Shown here piece by piece: positions 1 through 7,658 of a DNA stretch of 64,000 bases. The stretch is taken from contig NZ_KB822581.1 in assembly GCF_000364605.1 (NCBI RefSeq), positions 62,001 through 126,000 of the forward strand, in the 5' to 3' direction. Numbering within the stretch: position 1 is the stretch's first letter; each line of letters begins with the position of its first letter. The notes beneath the pieces are model-generated. The model was not told the DNA's origin and did not search any database. It was given only the letters and a program-made list of their open reading frames with translations. This DNA comes from Nocardioides sp. Iso805N. GTDB taxonomy: Bacteria > Actinomycetota > Actinomycetes > Propionibacteriales > Nocardioidaceae. The position numbers were made by a program, and so were the translations under genes.

Positions 1-1077
1 CCGCTCGATGACCTAATTACGGTTTGTGCGGTCCTTTGGGCGCGCGCGATCAACGACAACCCCACGCTCCCATTGGACTACTTCGAGCCGCTCAGATGGG
101 AGCCAGCTCGTCTGGCTGCCGTGCTTGACCTTATTGCAGCAAGCCCGGAATTCCTCCGCGAGGCATTGCGAGAGGACGCGTCCGAACTAGGGCTGCTGTG
201 GTCAACGAAGACGTTCGACCAGTTTCCAGTCGTTAGGTGGGAGAACTACCTGACCGTTCTGCGCCCTTCCTGGATCGTCAACAGATCGACGGGCGCGTGG
301 CCCTTGTACGACGTCAGGCGTGTACTCGAGGCGCGCGGGGCAAGCTCCGAGATCAGTCGTGTCTCGGGGTCGATCGAACACGCCTACGAGCACTACACGC
401 TTGAGGTATTAGAGGACCTGGCACGGCCCGGCCTGGTCTACCGAGACGACGCGATACGGCGTGCGTATGGCAAGAAGAGCAGCGTTGCGGACGCCGCGTT
501 CGCGTACGGTCCCGCGTGGGTCGTCGTAGAAGTATCGGCCCGGGGGTTTCAGCTGAAGACTGCGGCCGGCGTCTCTGAGGAGGCACTGACCCAGGATCTC
601 GATCATGTCATTCGCAAGGCGCGCCAAGCCGAGGCGACAATCGACAACATCCGCCGCGACGAGAAGGCACTGACCGGTGCGACGACGCCACTGGGCGCCC
701 GGAGGTTCTTCCCAGTGGTCGTTGTCGCATCACGATTCGCCGGCAACCCGATCACGTTCACGATGCTGAACGCTCGCTTGAGGGCAACGGGCGTATTGCA
801 GGCCGCGGACTGCGCGCCGCTAGAGGTGTTCGAGCTCGAAGATCTGCTCGCCGTCGAGGGAGCGTGCGAGCGACATGGATATAGCTTCCTCGACCTACTC
901 GCCGAGAAGTCCAGCGTCGAGCGGCCGCTCGTGCCGATGCGAGAATTCCTCGCCCACAAGCTCGGTCAACCAGCCCCGGTTCCGACTCGGGTTGATAGGG
1001 CCTGGCCAGAGTGGCTGAACACTGCGATCAGGCTGCTTCGTGAGGGAGCGGCCACCGATGACACGGGGGCTGAATAA
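1..1077 (+). CDS. Hypothetical protein, possible nuclease fold, 5'-truncated by window edge
   Basis: The frame is open to the first base of the window, so the true start is probably upstream; 358 codons are visible (a TTG at 73 is the first possible start inside the window). I do not recognise the family. Around the middle there is an Asp (in VADAAF) followed about 13 residues later by a hydrophobic strand ending VVEVSARG, which resembles the D-x(n)-ExK core of PD-(D/E)XK nucleases but with Ser in place of Lys, so catalysis is doubtful. The rest looks alpha-helical and has no membrane segment. It converges on a STAND NTPase and an AIPR gene, which makes a defence role plausible but unproven. 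Confidence 0.5.
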   Translation, partial: PLDDLITVCAVLWARAINDNPTLPLDYFEPLRWEPARLAAVLDLIAASPEFLREALREDASELGLLWSTKTFDQFPVVRWENYLTVLRPSWIVNRSTGAWPLYDVRRVLEARGASSEISRVSGSIEHAYEHYTLEVLEDLARPGLVYRDDAIRRAYGKKSSVADAAFAYGPAWVVVEVSARGFQLKTAAGVSEEALTQDLDHVIRKARQAEATIDNIRRDEKALTGATTPLGARRFFPVVVVASRFAGNPITFTMLNARLRATGVLQAADCAPLEVFELEDLLAVEGACERHGYSFLDLLAEKSSVERPLVPMREFLAHKLGQPAPVPTRVDRAWPEWLNTAIRLLREGAATDDTGAE

Positions 1078-1347
1078 CGCCGATCCCCACCTCGGTTTCC
1101 CAACCGGCCCGAACCGGATCAGAGATCGAGGTCTCTCCCATGGCGGGGGATCGACAAGAACGTCGACGCGAATGTCGGCCCCACGGCAATGCCCGCAGTC
1201 GCGCGGGACCAGGAATCCAGTTCCCGGCACGGTGCCCGTTAGCCGACCGAGAAGTTCGGATATGTGTTGCCGGGGAGGACTCTTCGGCGCTCGGCGTGTC
1301 CGGGCGCGACCCGGGACGGTCAGCACCTGCTGGGGATACGTCGCAGC
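1078..1347. other. Intergenic region between convergent genes
   Basis: 270 bases between the stops of two convergent genes. Several short open frames overlap here on both strands but none has a ribosome binding site or recognisable product. I see no strong hairpin terminator. Confidence 0.5.
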
Positions 1348-3639
1348 TTAGTGACCGTCGTGCACATCTTCGAAGGGATCGCGGCCCCCGCGTTCGTCGC
1401 TTGTTTCCCGGAGCAGCGCGGCAAGGGAGTCTCGTCCCGCGGGCGGATCGTATTCGCGGTCGCTGCGCAGGACGCTGAACTCGATGTGGTGCTCGGCTTC
1501 CTCGCACGCAGCTAGAACATCAGGGTCGGTCGGAAACGCCGCTTTGAGGGCCTCGACCGCGTGGCGTGCCGGCGCATAACGTTCTTCCGGATCAGTGGTG
1601 GAGTCCCATCCGTCGGCGGAGTCATCGATAGCAGACTCCAGGCGTGGGACAAGCTCGTCTCGGAGACGGTCTAGCAGCGTCTGACGTTCCTCGGCGTTGA
1701 AGACCTCGACGACGTACGGATCCGCATAGCCGGAGTCCAGATCGAGAGCGCAGTCCGATACCTGGTTGGCGGCGCGGACGCGCAGATGCTCGGGCAGGGC
1801 GGCCGCCCCTGCGAGCCTGCCGAGCAGCTTGGGTTCCCAGTAGGCGTCCAGGTACATCCCGAATGAGAGGAGCGGACCGAGGGAGGCGTCGTGGTGCTGA
1901 GCCCATGCACGGAGGAACTCATCGGAGCATCGCCGAATCAGAAACCAAGCCGCGGCCGGTGTCATGAAGTCGTCTTTGCGCCGCACGGGAAGCGGGACGC
2001 GGGGAACTATGCGGTCGTACAGCGCGGGCGGCACGTGGACGAAGGTGCCGGGTGCGGCGGGGCCGCCGCAGTCCAATTGGCGTACGAGTTCGGCATCCGT
2101 CATGCCGTCGATGTAGACGGCCATGGTTGAGATGTCTTCGGCGACGTAGGCAGCGAATCCTTCGCGGATAGTCGGGTGCCGAAAGCGCCAGATTGAGTTT
2201 CCGTGAGTGTCATGGTCGAGGCTGAGGAAAGTGTCGCGCACCGCCGTGAATGCGGCCAGGGCCTCAGCGGTGGTGGCGCCCAGTCTATGGATGGCGTCCT
2301 CGACTTGAGGGCTGGGGGTGACCGGGGCTGGGAGTTCGTCGCCGGTGAGGTAGACAGTGGCGAGAGCTGCCTTTTGCGCTGCAGTCAGTCCGTTGAGGAC
2401 GTCGACTAGGAACCGGCGCGGGTGTTCGAAGAATTCGATCAGGCTGCGTGCGTCAGTGAGAGTGCCGGAAGGGGTAAAGGCGCGCATGGAGAGCCGGCGG
2501 GCGACCTCAGGCTGGAAACGTTCGAGTCGCGCGATGTCAGGCAGGGTGGGTCGCCAGAGGGCGAGGGCGGCTGCGGGCTGGTCGCCCGCTTTGAGGTGGT
2601 TGTAGAGGATCTGGCTCTTCTCATCGGTGCTGAGGTCGGTGACGTCGACGACTACCTTGTGCTCTTGGAGACGCGGGTAGGCGTACTCCTTGAGCAGCGG
2701 CTTGGCTTCGCGGTAAATGTAGTCGCGACTGGTGAGCAGGATGCGTGCTCCATCGGAAACGGCGGCCATGACCTGGTCCATCCGCCGTGTCCAGGCGTCG
2801 GTCAGCGTGGGGTCGTGCCGAATGCTTCCGAAGGCGTCGTCGACCCAGAAGACCTGGCTGGGGTCATCGGCGTCCCAGTTCGCGATGAGCTCGTCGGGCC
2901 CGTCGACCCGTTTGACGTTGGCGTTCCAGTGGTCCAAAGCGGTCATGCACAGGGTGGCGGCGATGGTCGACTTTCCGCTGGCTGGTTCACCGAGGAGGAG
3001 GACGAAGCCATGCTCGGAGATGGCGTCGCTTGCTTGCCGGTAGGCGTCGGTGGGGACAAAGGTCGCGAGTTCGCGTTGGAGTCCGGTGAGGAGGGCGCGT
3101 GCCTGTCGGATGCGTCGATCGTCGAGGATGCGGCCGAGGTCGCCGAGGCCGTAGACCCGCGGGACGTAGCGTCGCAGGTTCCAGTTCCGTTCGATCTGGG
3201 AGCAGATCCAGGCGCCGGGTAGTACATGGACATGTTGCGGGCCGAGGGCTCGGACTTCGTCGATAAGCCACGCCTTCGTCCGGCCAGTGACCTCAAGGTT
3301 GGTCAGGAGGAGGTAGCCGTCGCATTGACCGCGTGCGTAAAGGGCTTGAATCTTGTCGAGCTCATTGGTGAGCTCACTCGGGGTGAGCGTTCCTGATGCG
3401 CGTGTGGAAAACTTGCATTGGGCGACGACCGCCATTCCGGGGCCGACGAGGGGCTCGAGGGCGGTGTCGGATGTGTCTGCCGGTGTCTGCCAGGCACCGT
3501 GGAACGCGCCGTCTTGGCCGACGTCGTTGGAGTCGGCGAATGTGGTGAAGGTCTGTCCGAGCACTTGTTGGAGGACAACGGCGCACAAGTCTTGGAAGGC
3601 TCGCCAGCCGAGCTTGTGCAGGTCGTAGTCCAAGGTCAT
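1348..3639 (-). CDS. Predicted defence STAND NTPase (nSTAND3-like) with N-terminal Mrr/PD-(D/E)XK-like domain
   Basis: 763 residues, cytosolic. The N-terminal ~160 residues look like a restriction-endonuclease-like domain: D43 in GQDGAF and Q74-C75-K76 in VAQCKFS match the D...QxK pattern of Mrr-type nucleases. A P-loop NTPase follows: Walker A GEPASGKST at 217-225, Walker B ending in D267-D268 (VFWVDD), and LLTSRDY at 301-307, typical of STAND NTPases. The C-terminal half is helical and may be the sensor. In antiviral STAND (Avs-like) proteins the NTPase oligomerises on sensing a phage product and activates the N-terminal effector; that role here is inferred. It lies 89 bases downstream of the AIPR gene on the same strand, probably co-transcribed. 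Confidence 0.72.
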   Translation of the reverse strand: MTLDYDLHKLGWRAFQDLCAVVLQQVLGQTFTTFADSNDVGQDGAFHGAWQTPADTSDTALEPLVGPGMAVVAQCKFSTRASGTLTPSELTNELDKIQALYARGQCDGYLLLTNLEVTGRTKAWLIDEVRALGPQHVHVLPGAWICSQIERNWNLRRYVPRVYGLGDLGRILDDRRIRQARALLTGLQRELATFVPTDAYRQASDAISEHGFVLLLGEPASGKSTIAATLCMTALDHWNANVKRVDGPDELIANWDADDPSQVFWVDDAFGSIRHDPTLTDAWTRRMDQVMAAVSDGARILLTSRDYIYREAKPLLKEYAYPRLQEHKVVVDVTDLSTDEKSQILYNHLKAGDQPAAALALWRPTLPDIARLERFQPEVARRLSMRAFTPSGTLTDARSLIEFFEHPRRFLVDVLNGLTAAQKAALATVYLTGDELPAPVTPSPQVEDAIHRLGATTAEALAAFTAVRDTFLSLDHDTHGNSIWRFRHPTIREGFAAYVAEDISTMAVYIDGMTDAELVRQLDCGGPAAPGTFVHVPPALYDRIVPRVPLPVRRKDDFMTPAAAWFLIRRCSDEFLRAWAQHHDASLGPLLSFGMYLDAYWEPKLLGRLAGAAALPEHLRVRAANQVSDCALDLDSGYADPYVVEVFNAEERQTLLDRLRDELVPRLESAIDDSADGWDSTTDPEERYAPARHAVEALKAAFPTDPDVLAACEEAEHHIEFSVLRSDREYDPPAGRDSLAALLRETSDERGGRDPFEDVHDGH

Positions 3640-3728
3640 GGTTCAGTCATCCAAGCAGAGGGCAGACCCATTCCCGTAGGACCGGTGTCTGGCCAGACTC
3701 GGTCTGGGGAGTGGCGCCGCCCTCGCCG

Positions 3729-5528
3729 TCAGGATCCCGTCTCAGTCGACGCGGCAAGTAAGTCGAACGGGCTGGGGTTCGCGGACCTTACGGCTTCCAG
3801 CATGGAACTGAAGTCCTCAATCGCCTTCTTGACTCGATCCTGTGCCTTCAACCCCCGATCCGTCGCGGGCATCAACTGCGACGAAAAGGCCATAGCCAAC
3901 TCGACGACTGGCTGCCAAGCCGCGGTCGCTTCGGCAGGCGAGAGCTTCTTCTTGAAGCGCAGGGTGTGGCGGTCCGCGACCGCCACACCTAGGACCGTCT
4001 CGATGCACGCACCGAGCGCCGCCACAAGCAAGTAGTTCGATCCACGGGCGCTGAAGAAGGCCGCATGTCGCTTCTGCGCCTCCGTCCGGGAGCCCTCCGG
4101 AATCGCGAGAATCTTCAACTTCGCCTGCTCGATCGCCTTCAACAGCCCATAGGCGTAGACGATATGGCGCGCAGTGACCGTGTCGCGGAACACGCGCGAG
4201 TACACGGCGTCGTTGTCCCAAATGCTTCGGGTCTCGTTATAGGCGAGGTTCGGCTCACCATGGAATGCGGCCAGAGACTGCGCGACGGACGAGTCCGGCA
4301 CAAGCGTCTTCACCCGCTGAATCGCGTCAGTGGTGCCGCCGCGTCGGCCTCCGCGGTAGTCGGCGTCAGGGATCGACTCGAACTCCTTCCGCAGCCTGTC
4401 CTGCACAGCGTCCTTGCTCCGGAAGTCGGTCGCCTCCACCTTGTTCTGGGTGTTGTTGTACTTGACGATGTCACCGAGGACGGACGTGTTGGTGCACTTT
4501 ACGAAGCGCGCCATCACCCTCGCTCCCGCTGTGGCCCCGGCCTCCGTCGCGTCCAGGCTGCCAAGTGCCCCGGTCGTCTGGCCCCCGTTGACGATGCCCA
4601 CGCCCTCGACGCGGAGAGTCTGCCTTCCTGCGTCGTCGACCTTGTGCTCGTAGTCGTTGACAAGCACCGTGATGCCGTTGTTGAAGATCGCGAAATTGTC
4701 CGGCTGGCCCTTCGCCGTCTCTTTGATGCCGAAGTTGATGTTGCCGCTCGACCTCACCACGCCCAAGTAGTCGCGGATGTTGGGCGACATCAGGTTGGTC
4801 TTGTGAGCCGCCCACAGGGCTCGCAGGTCGGCGACCCCCACCGCGGTCGAGAACGCGCTCCAGTCCTGCGCCGTCATCTCGAACCCACCGGGCACCTCGA
4901 AGGTGTACTCCTCGGAGACGAGGATGGGGGCCTGCAGCCGGGCGTACTCGTCTTCTAGCGCGGTCCGCCCGATCTCCACCGCCGACACGTCGATGTCGAG
5001 GTCTGGAAAGCTACTCTTGATGATCCCGTCCGCCGTTCTTGCGGCCTGCACCAACTCGTCGGCGACGTTCTTGGACTCCTCGCGGTTGTGGACGTACCAG
5101 AGCTGCAGTTCGCGGATCTCACCGCCGGCGAGCGCATCCCGGACCTCCTCCGCTGCCCCGCGCAAGGTTTCGGGAAGCCCGTTGAGGTCCCCGGCAAGCA
5201 GCCAACTGACGCCGGTGTTCAGGTCGCTTGCCTTGTTCGCGGGTGCCTCCCCAGGGCCGGTCTTCGAGGTCATGTAACCCTGGGCTAGCACGATGCGCTG
5301 CTTGTCAGACGAAACAGCGACGAGGTCACACTTCTTGTCGTTGCTGCCGTCGGTCAGGCTGTTCGACGCGAAGGTGTCCACGTCGTCGAAGCCGAGCCGC
5401 ATCTGCGCGACGAAGAGCAGCAGTGCGTTGTCGCCGTAAGCCTGCAAGTCGTCGCGACTCTCGAACGCTGCGTATCCTGGCGCGTTCTCGGCTGAGTTCC
5501 CCTGCGTCGAGCCGTCCTGCTGTGCCAT
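3729..5528 (-). CDS. AIPR-family abortive infection / phage resistance protein
   Basis: 599 residues from the ATG at 5528, chosen because GGAGG lies 7 bases upstream; the frame stays open to 5846 but lacks a good start there. Family signatures: SPNIRDYLG (248-256), FNNGITVLV (282-290), GIVNGGQTTG (311-320) and YNNTQNKV (357-364), the characteristic AIPR pattern. The N-terminus has D65..D69 and then VLAQGYMT, where relatives usually show a QxK nuclease-like motif; the Lys position is Gly-Tyr here. AIPR proteins are linked to abortive infection in several defence islands, with unclear biochemistry. First gene of a likely two-gene operon with the STAND NTPase downstream. Confidence 0.8.
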   Translation of the reverse strand: MAQQDGSTQGNSAENAPGYAAFESRDDLQAYGDNALLLFVAQMRLGFDDVDTFASNSLTDGSNDKKCDLVAVSSDKQRIVLAQGYMTSKTGPGEAPANKASDLNTGVSWLLAGDLNGLPETLRGAAEEVRDALAGGEIRELQLWYVHNREESKNVADELVQAARTADGIIKSSFPDLDIDVSAVEIGRTALEDEYARLQAPILVSEEYTFEVPGGFEMTAQDWSAFSTAVGVADLRALWAAHKTNLMSPNIRDYLGVVRSSGNINFGIKETAKGQPDNFAIFNNGITVLVNDYEHKVDDAGRQTLRVEGVGIVNGGQTTGALGSLDATEAGATAGARVMARFVKCTNTSVLGDIVKYNNTQNKVEATDFRSKDAVQDRLRKEFESIPDADYRGGRRGGTTDAIQRVKTLVPDSSVAQSLAAFHGEPNLAYNETRSIWDNDAVYSRVFRDTVTARHIVYAYGLLKAIEQAKLKILAIPEGSRTEAQKRHAAFFSARGSNYLLVAALGACIETVLGVAVADRHTLRFKKKLSPAEATAAWQPVVELAMAFSSQLMPATDRGLKAQDRVKKAIEDFSSMLEAVRSANPSPFDLLAASTETGS

Positions 5529-5793
5529 GCCTTGTCCTCCGGAGTCACACGGTGCCAGCGCAACCATACGGTGAGCGCCGACCGAACATGGGCAGGCGAG
5601 GGTGCTTCCGTCGCGACTCGCACCCCGACGGGTTCCCGCTCTGAGTGCGCCACTTCGAGGCCGCGGTGAAGTGCGGGCCGCAAATCGTGCGTGCGTCAAT
5701 CTGGGCGGTTCGACGCTGGTGCGGACGATTCGTGCCACGATCAACGCGCAGGGCGTCACTCCCCTGGACACCGCCCATCCGCCCGCCGCAGAC
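5529..5793. other. Upstream region of the AIPR gene
   Basis: About 265 bases with the AIPR ribosome binding site (GGAGG) at its left end. It presumably holds the AIPR promoter, but I could not pick out convincing -35/-10 boxes. No supported gene. Confidence 0.4.
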
Positions 5794-5834
5794 GCTGACA
5801 GCGCCCCGACCGACCCGGCCGGGGCGCTGTCAGC
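5794..5834 (-). terminator. Strong hairpin terminator of the oxygenase reductase gene
   Basis: A perfect 15-bp stem (GCTGACAGCGCCCCG at 5794-5808 pairing with 5820-5834) and an 11-base loop, lying 16 bases after the stop of the minus-strand reductase gene. There is no T-run, as is common in high-GC actinobacteria. Confidence 0.8.
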
Positions 5835-5849
5835 AGCAAGAAGCAATCC

Positions 5850-6821
5850 TCAGGCGTCGAGCACCAGTCGCGGGCCCTTGCAGCGCGAGACGCAGACCAT
5901 CATGCAGTCGTTGGCGGCCTTCTCCTCGGCGTCCAGGACGCTGTCGCGGTGGTCGACGTCGCCCTCGACGACCATCTGCTCGCAGGTGCCGCAGGTGCCC
6001 TCCTGGCACGAGCTCAGCACGTGGATGCCGGCCTCCCGCATCACCTCGAGGACGGTCTGGTCGGCACCGACGGTGAGGGTCTTGCCGGAGCGCTCCAGCA
6101 CCAGCTCGAAGGCGGTGTCGCCGGAGGTGTCGATGTCCAGGGCGTCGAAGCGCTCCAGGTGCAGCGCGCCGACGGGCCAGCGCTCGCACTGCGCCTCCAC
6201 GGCCTTGAGCAGCGGCTCGGGGCCGCAGCAGTAGACGAGAGTGCCGCCGGCGGGCGTGCTGAGGATGCGCGCCAGGTCGAGCAGGCCCTGCTCGTCCTGG
6301 GGGACGAGCTGCACCCGGTCGCCGTACGCCGCGAGCAGCTCGGTGAAGGCCATCGAGGAGACCGTGCGACCGCCGTAGTGCAGCGTCCAGTCGGCGCCGC
6401 GCGCCTCGGCCGCGGCGATCATCGGAACGATCGGGGTGATGCCGATGCCGCCGGCGAGGAAGACGTAGCGGGTGCTCGGCTTGAGCGCGAAGTGGTTGCG
6501 CGGCCCGCGGATGGCGACCTCGTGGCCGACGTCCAGGGCGTGGGCGGCGATGGAGCCGCCGCGGCTGTCCGGCGCGAGCAGCACGCCGACCTGGTAGGAG
6601 CTCAGGTCGGACGGGTCGCCGCACAGCGAGTACTGCCGGACGAGGTCGTCCCCGAGCAGGAGGTCGATGTGCGCACCGGGTGCCCAGGCGGGCAGGTCGG
6701 AGCCGTCGCGTGCCCCGAGCGTGAGCAGGACGACGTCCTCGGCCACCCGCTGGGCGGAGAGGACGACAGCGTCGATGTCCACCTCGGTGAGGGTGTGGGG
6801 TTCGGCGATTGCCTGGCTCAT
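5850..6821 (-). CDS. PDR-family oxidoreductase: FMN/NAD(P)H reductase with C-terminal 2Fe-2S ferredoxin domain
   Basis: 323 residues. FMN-binding RQYSLCG (62-68), NAD-binding GGIGITP (124-130) and CGPEP (199-203), and a plant-type 2Fe-2S domain with C272-x4-C277-x2-C280-x29-C310. The order matches phthalate dioxygenase/vanillate demethylase reductases, which pass electrons from NAD(P)H to a Rieske oxygenase. No oxygenase component is in the window, so the partner is elsewhere. The ATG has GGAAGG 7 bases upstream. An inverted-repeat operator lies 22-37 bases before the start and recurs before the next gene upstream, so the two are probably co-regulated. Confidence 0.88.
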   Translation of the reverse strand: MSQAIAEPHTLTEVDIDAVVLSAQRVAEDVVLLTLGARDGSDLPAWAPGAHIDLLLGDDLVRQYSLCGDPSDLSSYQVGVLLAPDSRGGSIAAHALDVGHEVAIRGPRNHFALKPSTRYVFLAGGIGITPIVPMIAAAEARGADWTLHYGGRTVSSMAFTELLAAYGDRVQLVPQDEQGLLDLARILSTPAGGTLVYCCGPEPLLKAVEAQCERWPVGALHLERFDALDIDTSGDTAFELVLERSGKTLTVGADQTVLEVMREAGIHVLSSCQEGTCGTCEQMVVEGDVDHRDSVLDAEEKAANDCMMVCVSRCKGPRLVLDA

Positions 6822-6842
6822 GGAGATGCCTTCCGAAGAGAT

Positions 6843-6858
6843 CGTTTGTACCCGAACG
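6843..6858 (-). promoter_or_regulatory. Inverted-repeat operator upstream of the reductase gene
   Basis: CGTTTGTACCCGAACG: half-sites CGTTTG and CGAACG separated by 4 bases, inside a wider ATCGTT...AACGAT repeat (6841-6860). Same length and half-sites as the perfect palindrome at 7624-7639. Probably binds a dimeric repressor whose gene is not in the window. Confidence 0.6.
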
Positions 6859-6881
6859 ATATGTCGAAATCCGGCGGAGGT

Positions 6882-7613
6882 CTAGAGGTCGGCCGAGAGA
6901 TCGACGGCAGCGACCTGGTCCAGGAACGCGTCCACCAGTGCGGCGGCCCGCGCCCGGTTGCGCTCGGCCAGCAGGTCGGTCTCCTCGACGAGCCGCTCGG
7001 GGTCGAAGCCGGCCGTGCGGGCGCCGGCCTCGCCGCCGTTCTCCAGCCAGCCGGCGAGCGAGGAGGGCGTCAGCTCGGGGTGGAACTGCACCGCCAGGTT
7101 GCGTCGCAGCACGAAGGCCTGCGGCCCGACCGCGTTGCTGGCCACCAGCCGCGCCTCGGGCGGTGTGACCCAGCGGTCGAAGTGCCACTGGAACCACGGT
7201 CCCGACGCCACCACGCCCTCATCGACGCTGGCCACGTCGGTCCAGCCGATCTCCGGCCGCTGCGCCCGCTCGACGGACCCGCCGTGCGCCTGGGCGAGCA
7301 CCTGCCCGCCGAAGCAGATCCCGAGCACCGGTACGCCGGCGGCATCGGCGGCCTGCACCTGCTTGACCTCGTCGTGGATCCAGGTGCCGATGCTGGCGTC
7401 GTCGTACACCGACCACACGGCACCGAGCACGACCACGGCGTCGTAGGAGGTGAAGTCCGGCAGCGTCGTGGTGACGGCAGGCGTCTCGAAGTGATCCTCG
7501 GGCACGACGAGGAAGTGCTCGAGCTCGTAGCCGCGGCGTTCGAGCTGATCGCCGATCGGGCCGATGGGGGAGACGTGGTCGTGGGCAACGACGAGAGCGC
7601 GCATGCTCGTCAT
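6882..7613 (-). CDS. Class I (GMP-synthase-like) glutamine amidotransferase
   Basis: 243 residues. Triad-type class I amidotransferase: nucleophile C100 in GICFGGQ, H178 and E180 in QFHPE. Members hydrolyse glutamine for ammonia transfer or cleave gamma-glutamyl conjugates; standalone copies near oxygenase genes often serve amine or purine catabolism, so the substrate here is open. It lies 60 bases upstream of the reductase on the same strand and a perfect 16-bp palindrome stands just before its start. The start could be the ATG at 7613 or the next in-frame ATG three codons later. Confidence 0.82.
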   Translation of the reverse strand: MTSMRALVVAHDHVSPIGPIGDQLERRGYELEHFLVVPEDHFETPAVTTTLPDFTSYDAVVVLGAVWSVYDDASIGTWIHDEVKQVQAADAAGVPVLGICFGGQVLAQAHGGSVERAQRPEIGWTDVASVDEGVVASGPWFQWHFDRWVTPPEARLVASNAVGPQAFVLRRNLAVQFHPELTPSSLAGWLENGGEAGARTAGFDPERLVEETDLLAERNRARAAALVDAFLDQVAAVDLSADL

Positions 7614-7623
7614 GCTAACGCTT

Positions 7624-7639
7624 CGTTTGGATCCAAACG
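7624..7639 (-). promoter_or_regulatory. Perfect 16-bp palindromic operator upstream of the amidotransferase gene
   Basis: CGTTTGGATCCAAACG is a perfect palindrome beginning 11 bases upstream of the amidotransferase start. It shares the CGTTTG-N4-CRAACG plan with 6843-6858, suggesting one regulator for both genes. Confidence 0.65.
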
Positions 7640-7658
7640 AGAGGCTGGGCGAAAGAGA

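Noticed and set aside
5529..5846. N-terminal extension of the AIPR protein by 106 residues
   Set aside because: No ribosome binding site at the upstream start; the internal ATG at 5528 has a clear GGAGG and gives the family length.
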